Source: an endosymbiont of Galathealinum brachiosum (GTDB lineage Bacteria; Pseudomonadota; Gammaproteobacteria; SZUA-229). From it: a DNA stretch of 64,000 bases. How positions within the stretch are numbered: the first letter of the stretch is position 1; every line of letters starts with the position of its first letter. This document shows positions 56,884 to 64,000 of this stretch, piece by piece. A program made the position numbers and the translations under genes. The notes beneath the pieces are model-generated. The model was not told the DNA's origin. It was given only the letters and a program-made list of their open reading frames with translations, and ran no database searches. The stretch covers positions 135,475-199,474 of the forward strand of contig QFXC01000007.1 in assembly GCA_003349885.1 (NCBI GenBank), in the 5' to 3' direction.

Positions 56884-58107
56884 ATGAAAACATTCTGGAA
56901 TACCTTTAACGCTGCACCTCACCGTTTATTTTTCTTTAGCGGTGCAATACAGCTTATTCTGCCATTACTTTTATGGTCTATTGAATTAATCGGTCGTTAT
57001 ACAGAACTCTGGACACCTCTCAATACCGTTATTCCCTCAACCTGGGCCCATGGTTTTGTAATGATGTATGGGTTGTTTATTTTTTTCATCTTTGGTTTTT
57101 TAATGACTGTTTTCCCTCGCTGGATGAATGCAGCTTTAATAAACAAAGAGCACTATATCCAAACCTTTATTGTGCTCAATGCCGGTCTGATTATTTTCGA
57201 GACCAGTCTGTTTTTTAATAAATCATTTGTATTTTCAGGTTTAGGTATATTTTTATTCGGCTGGGTTTACGGCACTGCAATACTTTATCAAAGTTTTAAA
57301 CATGCCCCCGCACAAAACAAACGTTATGAAAAAGTTGTGCTTGCTGCACTTACATCCGGTGCATTTGGCATAGCCAGTTATGGCTGGTGGTTATACAGTG
57401 ATGACTGGCAGTTTATGGAGCTTGCTCTCACCATCGGAATCTGGTTATTTCTACTACCTCTACTGTTTACCGTTAGCCACCGCATGCTGCCTTTTTTCAG
57501 TAGTAATATTATTGCTAACTACACAATATTTCAGCCAGCTTATAGTTTGTGGTTATTTATAACCGGTTGTGTCACTCACTTTGTATTAACTGTACTCAAC
57601 CAGCCCGAATGGTTATTTTTAAGCGATATTCCATTAGCTGCTATTGCTTTACTGCATACTGTACGCTGGCAGTTACACAATAGCTTTAAAGACCGTTTAC
57701 TGGCTGTTTTACATATGGCTTTTTTCTGGTTATTCATAGGTATGGTGTTATTCAGTATTCAAAGTCTGCTGTTACAGTTCACCGGGCAATACATTCTTGG
57801 AAGATCACCACTACATGCTATTACCATAGGTTTCTTTGCATCCTTATTAATAGCAATGGCATCCCGTGTAACCATGGGACACTCTGGTCGAATGCTAATT
57901 CTGGACAATACTAGCTGGTACCTGTTCCTTGGCCTGCAATTAGCCGCCATCATGCGTATATTTTCAGATCTTCAATTTGACAATGCTCTGATAAGTAATA
58001 ATTTAAACCTCGTGGCTGCAGCGTTATGGTTAATCAGCCTGTCTGTCTGGTTTATCAAATACGCGCCTATCTACCTGAGCGCCCGTGTTGATGGGCGAGA
58101 TGGTTAA
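56884..58107 (+). CDS. NnrS-family membrane protein
   Basis: 407 residues from the ATG at 56884; a TTG four codons upstream is the other option, and neither has a good ribosome binding site. About twelve membrane helices. NnrS features are present: APHRLFFFSGAIQLILPLLLW at the front, WAHGFVMMYGLFIFFIFGFLMT with a probable heme-ligand His, ISHRMLPFF-like VSHRMLPFFSSN, and LHAITIGFFASLLIAMASRVTMGHSG. NnrS is a heme- and copper-linked protein that protects against nitric oxide stress. Near it lie a glutaredoxin and a zinc ribbon gene. Confidence 0.9.
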   Translation: MKTFWNTFNAAPHRLFFFSGAIQLILPLLLWSIELIGRYTELWTPLNTVIPSTWAHGFVMMYGLFIFFIFGFLMTVFPRWMNAALINKEHYIQTFIVLNAGLIIFETSLFFNKSFVFSGLGIFLFGWVYGTAILYQSFKHAPAQNKRYEKVVLAALTSGAFGIASYGWWLYSDDWQFMELALTIGIWLFLLPLLFTVSHRMLPFFSSNIIANYTIFQPAYSLWLFITGCVTHFVLTVLNQPEWLFLSDIPLAAIALLHTVRWQLHNSFKDRLLAVLHMAFFWLFIGMVLFSIQSLLLQFTGQYILGRSPLHAITIGFFASLLIAMASRVTMGHSGRMLILDNTSWYLFLGLQLAAIMRIFSDLQFDNALISNNLNLVAAALWLISLSVWFIKYAPIYLSARVDGRDG

Positions 58108-58204
58108 TATTGGCCTGTTCGGACAATAATTCGGGTTATTTACCGTCTGTTTTTTGATACATTAGTAATATAGATACTCTTATCCCCTGACGAGAAAACT
58201 GATT

Positions 58205-58456
58205 ATGGATCATGCAGATTACGAATTTCCAAGATTTTGCAAAAAATGCAATTGTGATCTTGAGTTAGACGACTACACAATAGATACATTTACCTGCCAG
58301 AATAAGCATACTTTTTTCTTCAAATGTCCACAATGTGCAGACTATGTAGCAACCGCTATGTCGAACATTCCACAGGAAAAATGGAAAGATTTTATTGCTG
58401 CTGATAAAATCAATGAAGTTGAAGCCAAATATGAAGCCGCTATGAAAAGTCATTAA
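58205..58456 (+). CDS. small zinc-ribbon-like protein
   Basis: 83 residues. Four Cys in two pairs, FCKKCNCDLEL and FKCPQCADYV, with a further Cys (FTCQNKH) and a His between, fitting one zinc ribbon. The C-terminal 35 residues are an alpha-helical tail. No signal peptide, so cytoplasmic. Function unknown. It lies 8 bases before the glutaredoxin-like gene. Confidence 0.7.
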   Translation: MDHADYEFPRFCKKCNCDLELDDYTIDTFTCQNKHTFFFKCPQCADYVATAMSNIPQEKWKDFIAADKINEVEAKYEAAMKSH

Positions 58457-58464
58457 ACAATACC

Positions 58465-58833
58465 ATGACTAGCAAAAAAAACAGAACCGCTTTTTACAAA
58501 CAACCCGCTATTATTATCTTTACCCTATTTATAGCGGGATTCTTTCTTGTACAACATTTTTCCAGACAGATGATTTCTGATGAACCACTGGTACTGACGA
58601 AAGCAAATCCGCCTGAAATCATTATGTACAGCACTCAAAACTGCCCATACTGTTACATAGCCAAAGAGTTTTTTAATAAACATAACTTACCCTATACTGA
58701 ATACGATATTGAGCGCTCTGAAAAACACATGAAAATGTTTTATCTGCTCGGCGGCCGTGGCACACCGCTGGTAATAATCAATAAAGAAATCATTCATGGT
58801 TATGATGAACGCTTAATGCGTAAAGCATTATAA
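58465..58833 (+). CDS. membrane-anchored glutaredoxin-like protein
   Basis: 122 residues. One N-terminal membrane helix (about 14-32, AIIIFTLFIAGFFLVQHF) precedes a glutaredoxin domain (about 50-122) with the CPYC active site (YSTQNCPYCYIAKEFF) and RGTPLVIINKEIIHGY (the TPxV-like part). The domain should be on the outer face of the inner membrane if the N-terminus is inside. Glutaredoxins of this kind reduce disulfides or handle glutathione adducts. The ORF lies 18 bases before yaiI. Confidence 0.85.
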   Translation: MTSKKNRTAFYKQPAIIIFTLFIAGFFLVQHFSRQMISDEPLVLTKANPPEIIMYSTQNCPYCYIAKEFFNKHNLPYTEYDIERSEKHMKMFYLLGGRGTPLVIINKEIIHGYDERLMRKAL

Positions 58834-58851
58834 AAACGGAATATTACAATT

Positions 58852-59307
58852 ATGAAAATCTGGGTTGATGCGGATGCCTGTCCGGTCGTTATAAAAGAAA
58901 TTTTATTTAAAGCCGCAGAGCGCACTAAAATACCAATGACACTGGTAGCCAATCACGCCATGCGTATTCCGTCTTCTAAAGTTATTAATTTTTTACAGGT
59001 ATCCCATGGCTTTGATGTTGCTGATGATGAAATAGTGTCCAGACTCAACTCAGGTGATCTGGTTATTACCAGTGATATTCCCCTTGCAGATGAAGCAATA
59101 GAGAAAGGAGCAACCTGCCTCAGCCCACGCGGCGAGCTTTATACAAAAGCCAATATAAAATCACGCTTAAATATGCGTGATTTTATGGATACGTTACGCT
59201 CCAGCGGAGTTGATACGGGAGGACCACCCGCATTAAGCCAGAATGACAGAAAAGAATTTGCAAATCATTTAGATAGAATCATAACAAAACACATACAAAA
59301 ACCTTAA
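58852..59307 (+). CDS. yaiI: YaiI/YqxD family protein (DUF188)
   Basis: 151 residues, the normal length. [19 protein letters not shown] at the start, [22 protein letters not shown] in the middle and [22 protein letters not shown] near the end are typical of this PIN-like family. The acidic DAD at the start suggests a metal-dependent nuclease fold; the substrate is not established. It is the last of a short run of small genes. Confidence 0.92.
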   Translation: MKIWVDADACPVVIKEILFKAAERTKIPMTLVANHAMRIPSSKVINFLQVSHGFDVADDEIVSRLNSGDLVITSDIPLADEAIEKGATCLSPRGELYTKANIKSRLNMRDFMDTLRSSGVDTGGPPALSQNDRKEFANHLDRIITKHIQKP

Positions 59308-59368
59308 AGCAAAAGCGGATATTACTGCTAGTATTAAGACATAACTCTCAATATCTATGAGTAAATAA

Positions 59369-61402
59369 ATGCGTAAAGCTTTAAAATTCCTCCCTCTGTT
59401 AGTCTCGCCTGTCATTTATGCAGACACGCAAAATGAAGACTTTCTTTCTATGTCACTTGAAGAGTTATTACAGGTAGAAATTACCGGCTCAACCCTGACA
59501 ACAGAAAACATTAAAACAGTGCCTTCATCAGTCACTGTATTTACTCAGACAGAGATTAGTCGCATGGGCCTGGATACACTGGACGAACTCATGAATCTGG
59601 TTCCCGGTTTTCAATCTGCACGCTCGTCATTTTCATCATTGATATTCCCTTTCTCCTCACGTGGCAGGCGCATCGCTCAGCCTTCAGCAGAAATTCTGGT
59701 AATGGTAGATGGACAACGTTTACAGGACCCTGGAACCAGCGGTAGCGCTGAAATAATACCCAAATACCCGCTTATTAATATTGAGCGTATAGAGTTTATA
59801 CGGGGTTCCGGTTCATCCATATATGGCTCTAATGCCATGATGGGTGTTATTAATATTATCAGCCGTTCAAATGAAAATGAGTTAAGTGCCAGTCTGGGTA
59901 GTTTTGATCGTAAACAAATTTACTTACAGTCATCTAACAATATGGGTGATGCGGTCGTTGATGTATTTGCTCATATTGACACGGACAATGGTGATGAATT
60001 TAACCTGCAGGATACATTTAGCACCAACCGTATCGATACAGATGACCCACGAAAACTGGCAAACTTGAATATCAAAGTTCGCTGGCAGGATACGCAGCTA
60101 AATATTCAACACAACCAGTTTAACAGTGAAAATTTTTATGAAGCCGATGGTATTTCTAATGATTTTAATGAACGAGATGCCATGCTCAGCTCTATTTCTC
60201 TACAACATGATTTTAACTGGCAATCAGTGACTTCTTACGCCCGCCTAAGTTATAGCAGGTCGGAACTTAATATTTCGGCTCAAATCACACCCGCCGGTTT
60301 TTTTAATGATGGCAACCCACCTGAGAGCGCACCATTAAGTAATGACCCTTTACTCGTCAGTCCTGCTTTTGACAACTTCACTGAAACCCGTGCATTACTA
60401 CATAACAACTGGGAGATTAATGAGAAAAACAGTCTTCAATTTGGCGCTGAACTGAGACATTTAAATATTCCTGAATCGATTGCTGATAACAACTTTGATA
60501 TAGGGGAACTGGCAAACGGCATCAACCCGGTAACCTATTACGGTACATTACAACCAACAACTACTGTTCAGGCCAGTTCCAGTCGTGACATTATCGGGCT
60601 TTATACGCAACTTCAGCATCAGTTATTTGATCAGGCACAGCTGACACTAGGGCTGCGTTATGATGATTTTTCTGATATTGACTCTCATTTAAGCCCTCGA
60701 ATTAGCATTGTGCAAAACCTTAATCAGAACCATACTCTGAAACTACTTTATGGTGAAGCTTTTCGGGCACCTTCAGAAAGTGAATTAAATTTACAGAATA
60801 ATGCACGACTATTAGGCAACCCGAATTTAAATGCCGAGTCAGTTACAAGCACAGAACTGGTCTGGGTCGCTCAGTGGCCACAAACGGGTTTAGCACTTAG
60901 TATTTTTGAAAACCATTTTGAAGATTCTATCGTACAAACTAATATCGGAAACGGGCAATTACAATACGAAAATGTAGATCAGGATGGCACTGAAGGATTT
61001 GAATTTGAATTTTCCCATGAATTCAATCCACACTGGTTATTACGCGGCACTTATACCAACTTTAACGAATTACCCGACCTGTCTTTTCATGAGTCCAGTC
61101 AACTTGCTTCATTCATGATTAATTATCAAAACCAAAAGTTAAATATTAATTTGATTACCACTTATAGTGGCAAACGAGAAATGGCGACTGGAGGTAGTGA
61201 TGATAACCTCATAACTCTGGATGATTATTGGCAATTATTTGCAAAAATAAACTACAATTTCACACCGGAATGGAAATTTTACATTCAGGCAAAGAACCTG
61301 TTAGACGAAGATTATTTAACACCGGCAGCAAATGCTGTATTAACAGAAGGCGTTGCTAACCGTGGGCGTGAAATATTAACCGGACTAGTCTGGGAATTCT
61401 AA
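59369..61402 (+). CDS. TonB-dependent outer-membrane receptor
   Basis: 677 residues. Signal peptide (about 1-19, ending IYA), plug domain (about 30-165: TENIKTVPSSVTVFTQTEI, LDTLDELMNLVPGFQSARS, IERIEFIRGSGSSIYGSNAM) and a 22-strand barrel ending ILTGLVWEF with the terminal Phe that is recognised by the Bam complex. The N-terminal FLSMSLEELLQVEITGST resembles the TonB-box-bearing segment of vitamin B12/siderophore or unknown-substrate receptors of the 'MSLEELL' type. Substrate unknown; the neighbour genes do not fix it. Confidence 0.93.
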   Translation: MRKALKFLPLLVSPVIYADTQNEDFLSMSLEELLQVEITGSTLTTENIKTVPSSVTVFTQTEISRMGLDTLDELMNLVPGFQSARSSFSSLIFPFSSRGRRIAQPSAEILVMVDGQRLQDPGTSGSAEIIPKYPLINIERIEFIRGSGSSIYGSNAMMGVINIISRSNENELSASLGSFDRKQIYLQSSNNMGDAVVDVFAHIDTDNGDEFNLQDTFSTNRIDTDDPRKLANLNIKVRWQDTQLNIQHNQFNSENFYEADGISNDFNERDAMLSSISLQHDFNWQSVTSYARLSYSRSELNISAQITPAGFFNDGNPPESAPLSNDPLLVSPAFDNFTETRALLHNNWEINEKNSLQFGAELRHLNIPESIADNNFDIGELANGINPVTYYGTLQPTTTVQASSSRDIIGLYTQLQHQLFDQAQLTLGLRYDDFSDIDSHLSPRISIVQNLNQNHTLKLLYGEAFRAPSESELNLQNNARLLGNPNLNAESVTSTELVWVAQWPQTGLALSIFENHFEDSIVQTNIGNGQLQYENVDQDGTEGFEFEFSHEFNPHWLLRGTYTNFNELPDLSFHESSQLASFMINYQNQKLNINLITTYSGKREMATGGSDDNLITLDDYWQLFAKINYNFTPEWKFYIQAKNLLDEDYLTPAANAVLTEGVANRGREILTGLVWEF

Positions 61403-61692
61403 GCTACACATTAAAACTCGTATCTCTTTCTTAAATAGACTCTCGATCTTTTATCAAATAAGGTAAAATTCATCTGAAATATTGATATCCGGAATATCCT
61501 GGACACATACGAGCAATAAGAAACATGAGTACTGAACAAAATTTACAGAATCTCAGCGAATCAAACTGTTATCCTAACTCAGTTTGTAAAAAAACAAACT
61601 GAAATAAATCGCATTTCAAATTCAGCCCCTATACCCTGTATCTGTAGGAGCAATCTTTATATCACGATCAAACAAAAGGTATATTCATCCAG
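61403..61692. other. intergenic region with REP-like copy and hairpin
   Basis: Holds a perfect 8-bp hairpin TCAGTTTG/CAAACTGA at 61579-61602 without a T-run and a CTGTAGGAGCAATCTTTATA repeat at 61643-61667. A 25-codon frame from 61525 has no ribosome binding site and is not called. Confidence 0.45.
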
Positions 61693-62154
61693 ATGAAAAT
61701 AATGCTAATAATTATTATAACTACCATAGTCGCGGGATTATTCTACTTCTTCTATTTAGGATACAAGTCTCAAAATGGAACTGCCCCGGGTCTGGTCGAT
61801 TCAAAACTTAAACATTGCTCTGAAAAACCTAATTGTATATGCACTGAATTTGTTGAAGATAAGTTACACTTTACTGACGCAATAAAATTCACAGAAAAAA
61901 GCACAGCGATTTTAATTAATGCCATTGAGAATACGATTCAGGATACTGGTGGCATTATTATCAATCAACAAGCCGACTATATTTATGCAACCTATACTTC
62001 CAGTATTTTTCGTTATGTAGATGATTTCGAAATTCGTATTGATAACGAAAAAAAGCTAATACATATTCGCTCAGCATCTCGAGTGGGGCATAGTGATATG
62101 GGGGCTAATCTTAAACGAATTAATCAATTTAAACGCATTATTGGGTTACTGTAA
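61693..62154 (+). CDS. DUF1499 protein
   Basis: 153 residues. One N-terminal membrane segment (about 1-22), then the DUF1499 features: GLVDSKLKHCSEKPNCICTE at about 36-56 with three Cys, and SASRVGHSDMGANLKRIN near the C-terminus. It is a periplasm-facing or lipid-bound protein of unknown function in most bacteria. Monocistronic. Confidence 0.9.
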   Translation: MKIMLIIIITTIVAGLFYFFYLGYKSQNGTAPGLVDSKLKHCSEKPNCICTEFVEDKLHFTDAIKFTEKSTAILINAIENTIQDTGGIIINQQADYIYATYTSSIFRYVDDFEIRIDNEKKLIHIRSASRVGHSDMGANLKRINQFKRIIGLL

Positions 62155-62304
62155 AAAAGAACTTGCCACAAAGGCACAGAGAAAAGTGTTGGTTATTATA
62201 TTTTCAGACGGCTACGTATGAATAAATAAGGCCTCAACACACTTCATGGCTCTATGATAAACTTATAAAAACTCACTAATAACCATTTATTCAAAGCCAG
62301 ATGA

Positions 62305-63045
62305 CTAATCACAAATCCCAACAGAACCATTTCTACAACGCTTATATTTAACCCAGGTAGTACTGCTCAATTTAGCATCTGTAAAAACCGCCCCATCTAT
62401 CACTGCACCCTGAATTGATGCAGCATTTAAAGTCGCCTGATTAAATTTAACATTTAATAAATTAGCCTCAACGAATTTAGCTGAAGTTAAATTCGCAGCT
62501 GTAAAATCTGCATTTTCTAAATTTGCCTGTGAAAAATTAGCCTCAATACCGGCCACATTCTTAAAATTAGCTGAAACCAGCATGGCTCGACTGAAATTTG
62601 CCTTAGCTATTTCTGTGTTTTCAAACTGACTCGTTTCAACTCTGGCTTCATAAAAATCAGCTTTATTTAATTTTGCTAAATTGAATACAGTCTGCTTGAT
62701 TACCGCTCGACTAAATCGAGCATTATCAATCACAGCCGATGAAAAATCTGCCTCATTTATTTTTGCATTATTCAACCGAACACGCTCCATTCGTGCATTA
62801 ACAAATTTAGTATTTTCCAGTCTGGAAAAACTCAGGTCAGCTGCCTGTAGGCGAGCTTTCGATAAATTACTGTTGGTAAAATTCACGCGGCGTAAAATAG
62901 CACCCTGCAAATCAACACCAGACAAGTCTAAGCTACTTTTATCACAGCCTGTCCAGTTCACACCCGCTTTGGCTTCATCATCACATTTTGCGAATGAAGA
63001 AAAAGACACTGTCATTAAACAAAGAAAAACAAAACTATAACGCAT
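62305..63045 (-). CDS. exported pentapeptide-repeat protein
   Basis: 246 residues. Signal peptide (FVFLCLMTVSFSSFA). About 35 pentapeptides follow, from LDLSGVDLQGAILRRVNFTN to ADFTAANLTSAKFVEANLLN, giving a right-handed square beta helix of about eight turns. Two Cys near each end (KCDDEA, TGCDKS and YKRCRNGSVGICD) may form disulfides that cap the helix. Exported pentapeptide proteins have no fixed function. The ATG overlaps the stop of the mnmC-like gene by one base (TAATG), so the two are coupled. Confidence 0.88.
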   Translation of the reverse strand: MRYSFVFLCLMTVSFSSFAKCDDEAKAGVNWTGCDKSSLDLSGVDLQGAILRRVNFTNSNLSKARLQAADLSFSRLENTKFVNARMERVRLNNAKINEADFSSAVIDNARFSRAVIKQTVFNLAKLNKADFYEARVETSQFENTEIAKANFSRAMLVSANFKNVAGIEANFSQANLENADFTAANLTSAKFVEANLLNVKFNQATLNAASIQGAVIDGAVFTDAKLSSTTWVKYKRCRNGSVGICD

Positions 63046-64000
63046 TACACCCTTCTCTTTTTTAGGGATCGAATTAAAAACCTTGATGAGTGCAGAGCAT
63101 AACTCACCCTGTTTGATACAGGCAAGGATTCTTCACATATCATTGCTGCAAGCAGTTCCGATGATAAAAAAGCACTGGTAAATCCCCTGGCACCATGTCC
63201 TGTATTCACATACAAACCCGGTAACATTTTTGATAAAGGGTATTTATTCACGGGTTTACCCTTGTGTAAATCAGCATAATCACTAACAAGCCGACATTTA
63301 TCAGCAACACGCCCAACAACGGGCACCCTGTCTGATGTGACCGCCCTGACTGATGCCCTGCCACCATTGATATCATCTTCGACAAACAAATCCTTAAACC
63401 AGAGATTTATATCAGACAAATTAGCCTGAAACTCTTCAGTTCGTATATCCGTTTCACTGTCATCAACAACAAAGCTGGCACCAGACACATGCTGATTATC
63501 ACTTTCCGGCATCAGGTACCCCTCAAAAGACAAAGGTAATTTCAATTTTCTACTTTGTTGATTTGCCTTATATAAACTTATCTGCCCACGAGCAGGTTGT
63601 AAATTTAAATGATCTAACTGCTCAAACAGCTTCACCTGCCAGGCATTAGCCAGAATAAGGTTTGCTGCCTGATTAACGACTTCACCCTTCTTGTTCACTA
63701 ATGACCAATGTTGATTTTCATAATGAATTGATTTGACATCAGTATTATACGTAATAGTTAATGCATCACCCATTTCATCAATCATTATCTGTAAAATCTT
63801 TTTCGGATAAACACAGGCGGCCCGAGGAAAATAATGGGCTTTATTCTCAATTTTAAGTCCACTTACCTCACTTGCCTCCTCTGCATCTAAAACCTGTGCC
63901 AGTAAACTATCTTGCGGAAAATTTTCTATCTGTTTTTTAAATCGTTCACTGCAAGCTAATTGAATTCCACCTGTTTGCTTCCAGCAATTTTGTTCTATGT
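63045..64000 (-). CDS. mnmC: MnmC-like FAD-dependent oxidoreductase, 5' end outside window
   Basis: The frame runs off the right edge of the window; about 317 C-terminal residues are visible. LLAQVLDAEEASEVSGLK-like and AHYFPRAACVYPKKILQ, then LILANAWQVKL, PARGQISLYK and GLYVNTGHGARGFTSAFLSS, match the DAO-type FAD domain of MnmC, which makes mnm5U in wobble uridine of tRNA. The N-terminal FAD-binding and methyltransferase parts, if present, lie beyond the edge, so it is not known whether it is the two-domain form. Confidence 0.85.
   Translation of the reverse strand, partial: IEQNCWKQTGGIQLACSERFKKQIENFPQDSLLAQVLDAEEASEVSGLKIENKAHYFPRAACVYPKKILQIMIDEMGDALTITYNTDVKSIHYENQHWSLVNKKGEVVNQAANLILANAWQVKLFEQLDHLNLQPARGQISLYKANQQSRKLKLPLSFEGYLMPESDNQHVSGASFVVDDSETDIRTEEFQANLSDINLWFKDLFVEDDINGGRASVRAVTSDRVPVVGRVADKCRLVSDYADLHKGKPVNKYPLSKMLPGLYVNTGHGARGFTSAFLSSELLAAMICEESLPVSNRVSYALHSSRFLIRSLKKRRV

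Noticed and set aside
61525..61602. 25-codon frame after the TonB receptor gene
   Set aside because: No ribosome binding site, and its end is a hairpin.

Overview
The window looks like a chromosomal segment of a low-GC, AT-rich gammaproteobacterium, probably a marine or sediment sulfur-oxidising lineage. The evidence is the conserved order thrS-infC-rpmI-rplT-pheS-pheT-ihfA-merR, the dnaX-ybaB-recR block, a strongly codon-optimised stand-alone ATP sulfurylase (sat), a secreted rhodanese, NnrS, and several secreted proteins ending in the VPIPAAVWLFGSG form of the PEP-CTERM sorting signal. Genus cannot be fixed from the sequence alone, and sat could also serve assimilation.

Layout. 1-1700 is the edge of an integrated mobile element: an unknown partial gene, an AlpA-like excisionase, a small Cys protein, a winged-helix Rep-like protein, and four phased ACCG-N5-CGGT palindromes. 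1721-3306 is a minus-strand run of three exported proteins whose nuclease carries an in-frame stop. 3307-6758 holds four PEP-CTERM exosortase substrates. 7155-21200 is mostly translation and replication housekeeping on the minus strand (tRNA-Pro, merR, ihfA, pheT, pheS, rplT, rpmI, infC, thrS, tRNA-Val, hinT, recR, ybaB, dnaX, 4.5S RNA). 21257-28440 has a response-regulator diguanylate cyclase, tRNA-Ser, a large TPR-like lipoprotein, a sigma-54 activator, and two decayed genes (a DUF3570 outer-membrane protein and the tail of an RND metal pump). 28843-32127 is the sulfur-related part: sat, then a secreted peptide, a rhodanese and a degenerate GGDEF protein.

32368-41080 contains gloB, xthA, mltF, an iron alcohol dehydrogenase, a zinc-ribbon protein, uvrB, an aspartate aminotransferase and tRNA-Asn. 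42535-43200 is a tRNA cluster (His, Arg, Pro) carrying duplicated tRNA pieces and a 127-nt multi-hairpin element with tRNA-like ends. 43436-49911 has folD, a Kef-type antiporter, an unknown membrane protein, and a four-gene operon (two DUF1538 membrane proteins, a PII-like protein and a CBS-pair protein) that reads like an uncharacterised nucleotide-gated transporter. ppsA, a CRP/FNR regulator and a run of small redox or metal genes follow (CoA-binding protein, thioredoxin-HEAT fusion, AIM24 family, NnrS, zinc ribbon, glutaredoxin, YaiI). The window ends with a TonB-dependent receptor, a DUF1499 protein, a secreted pentapeptide-repeat protein and the 3' part of an MnmC-like oxidoreductase.

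Most likely to repay attention: the DUF1538/PII/CBS operon, the tRNA-ended multi-hairpin element, and the helically phased palindromes of the mobile element. Several families of dispersed palindromic intergenic repeats run through the whole window.
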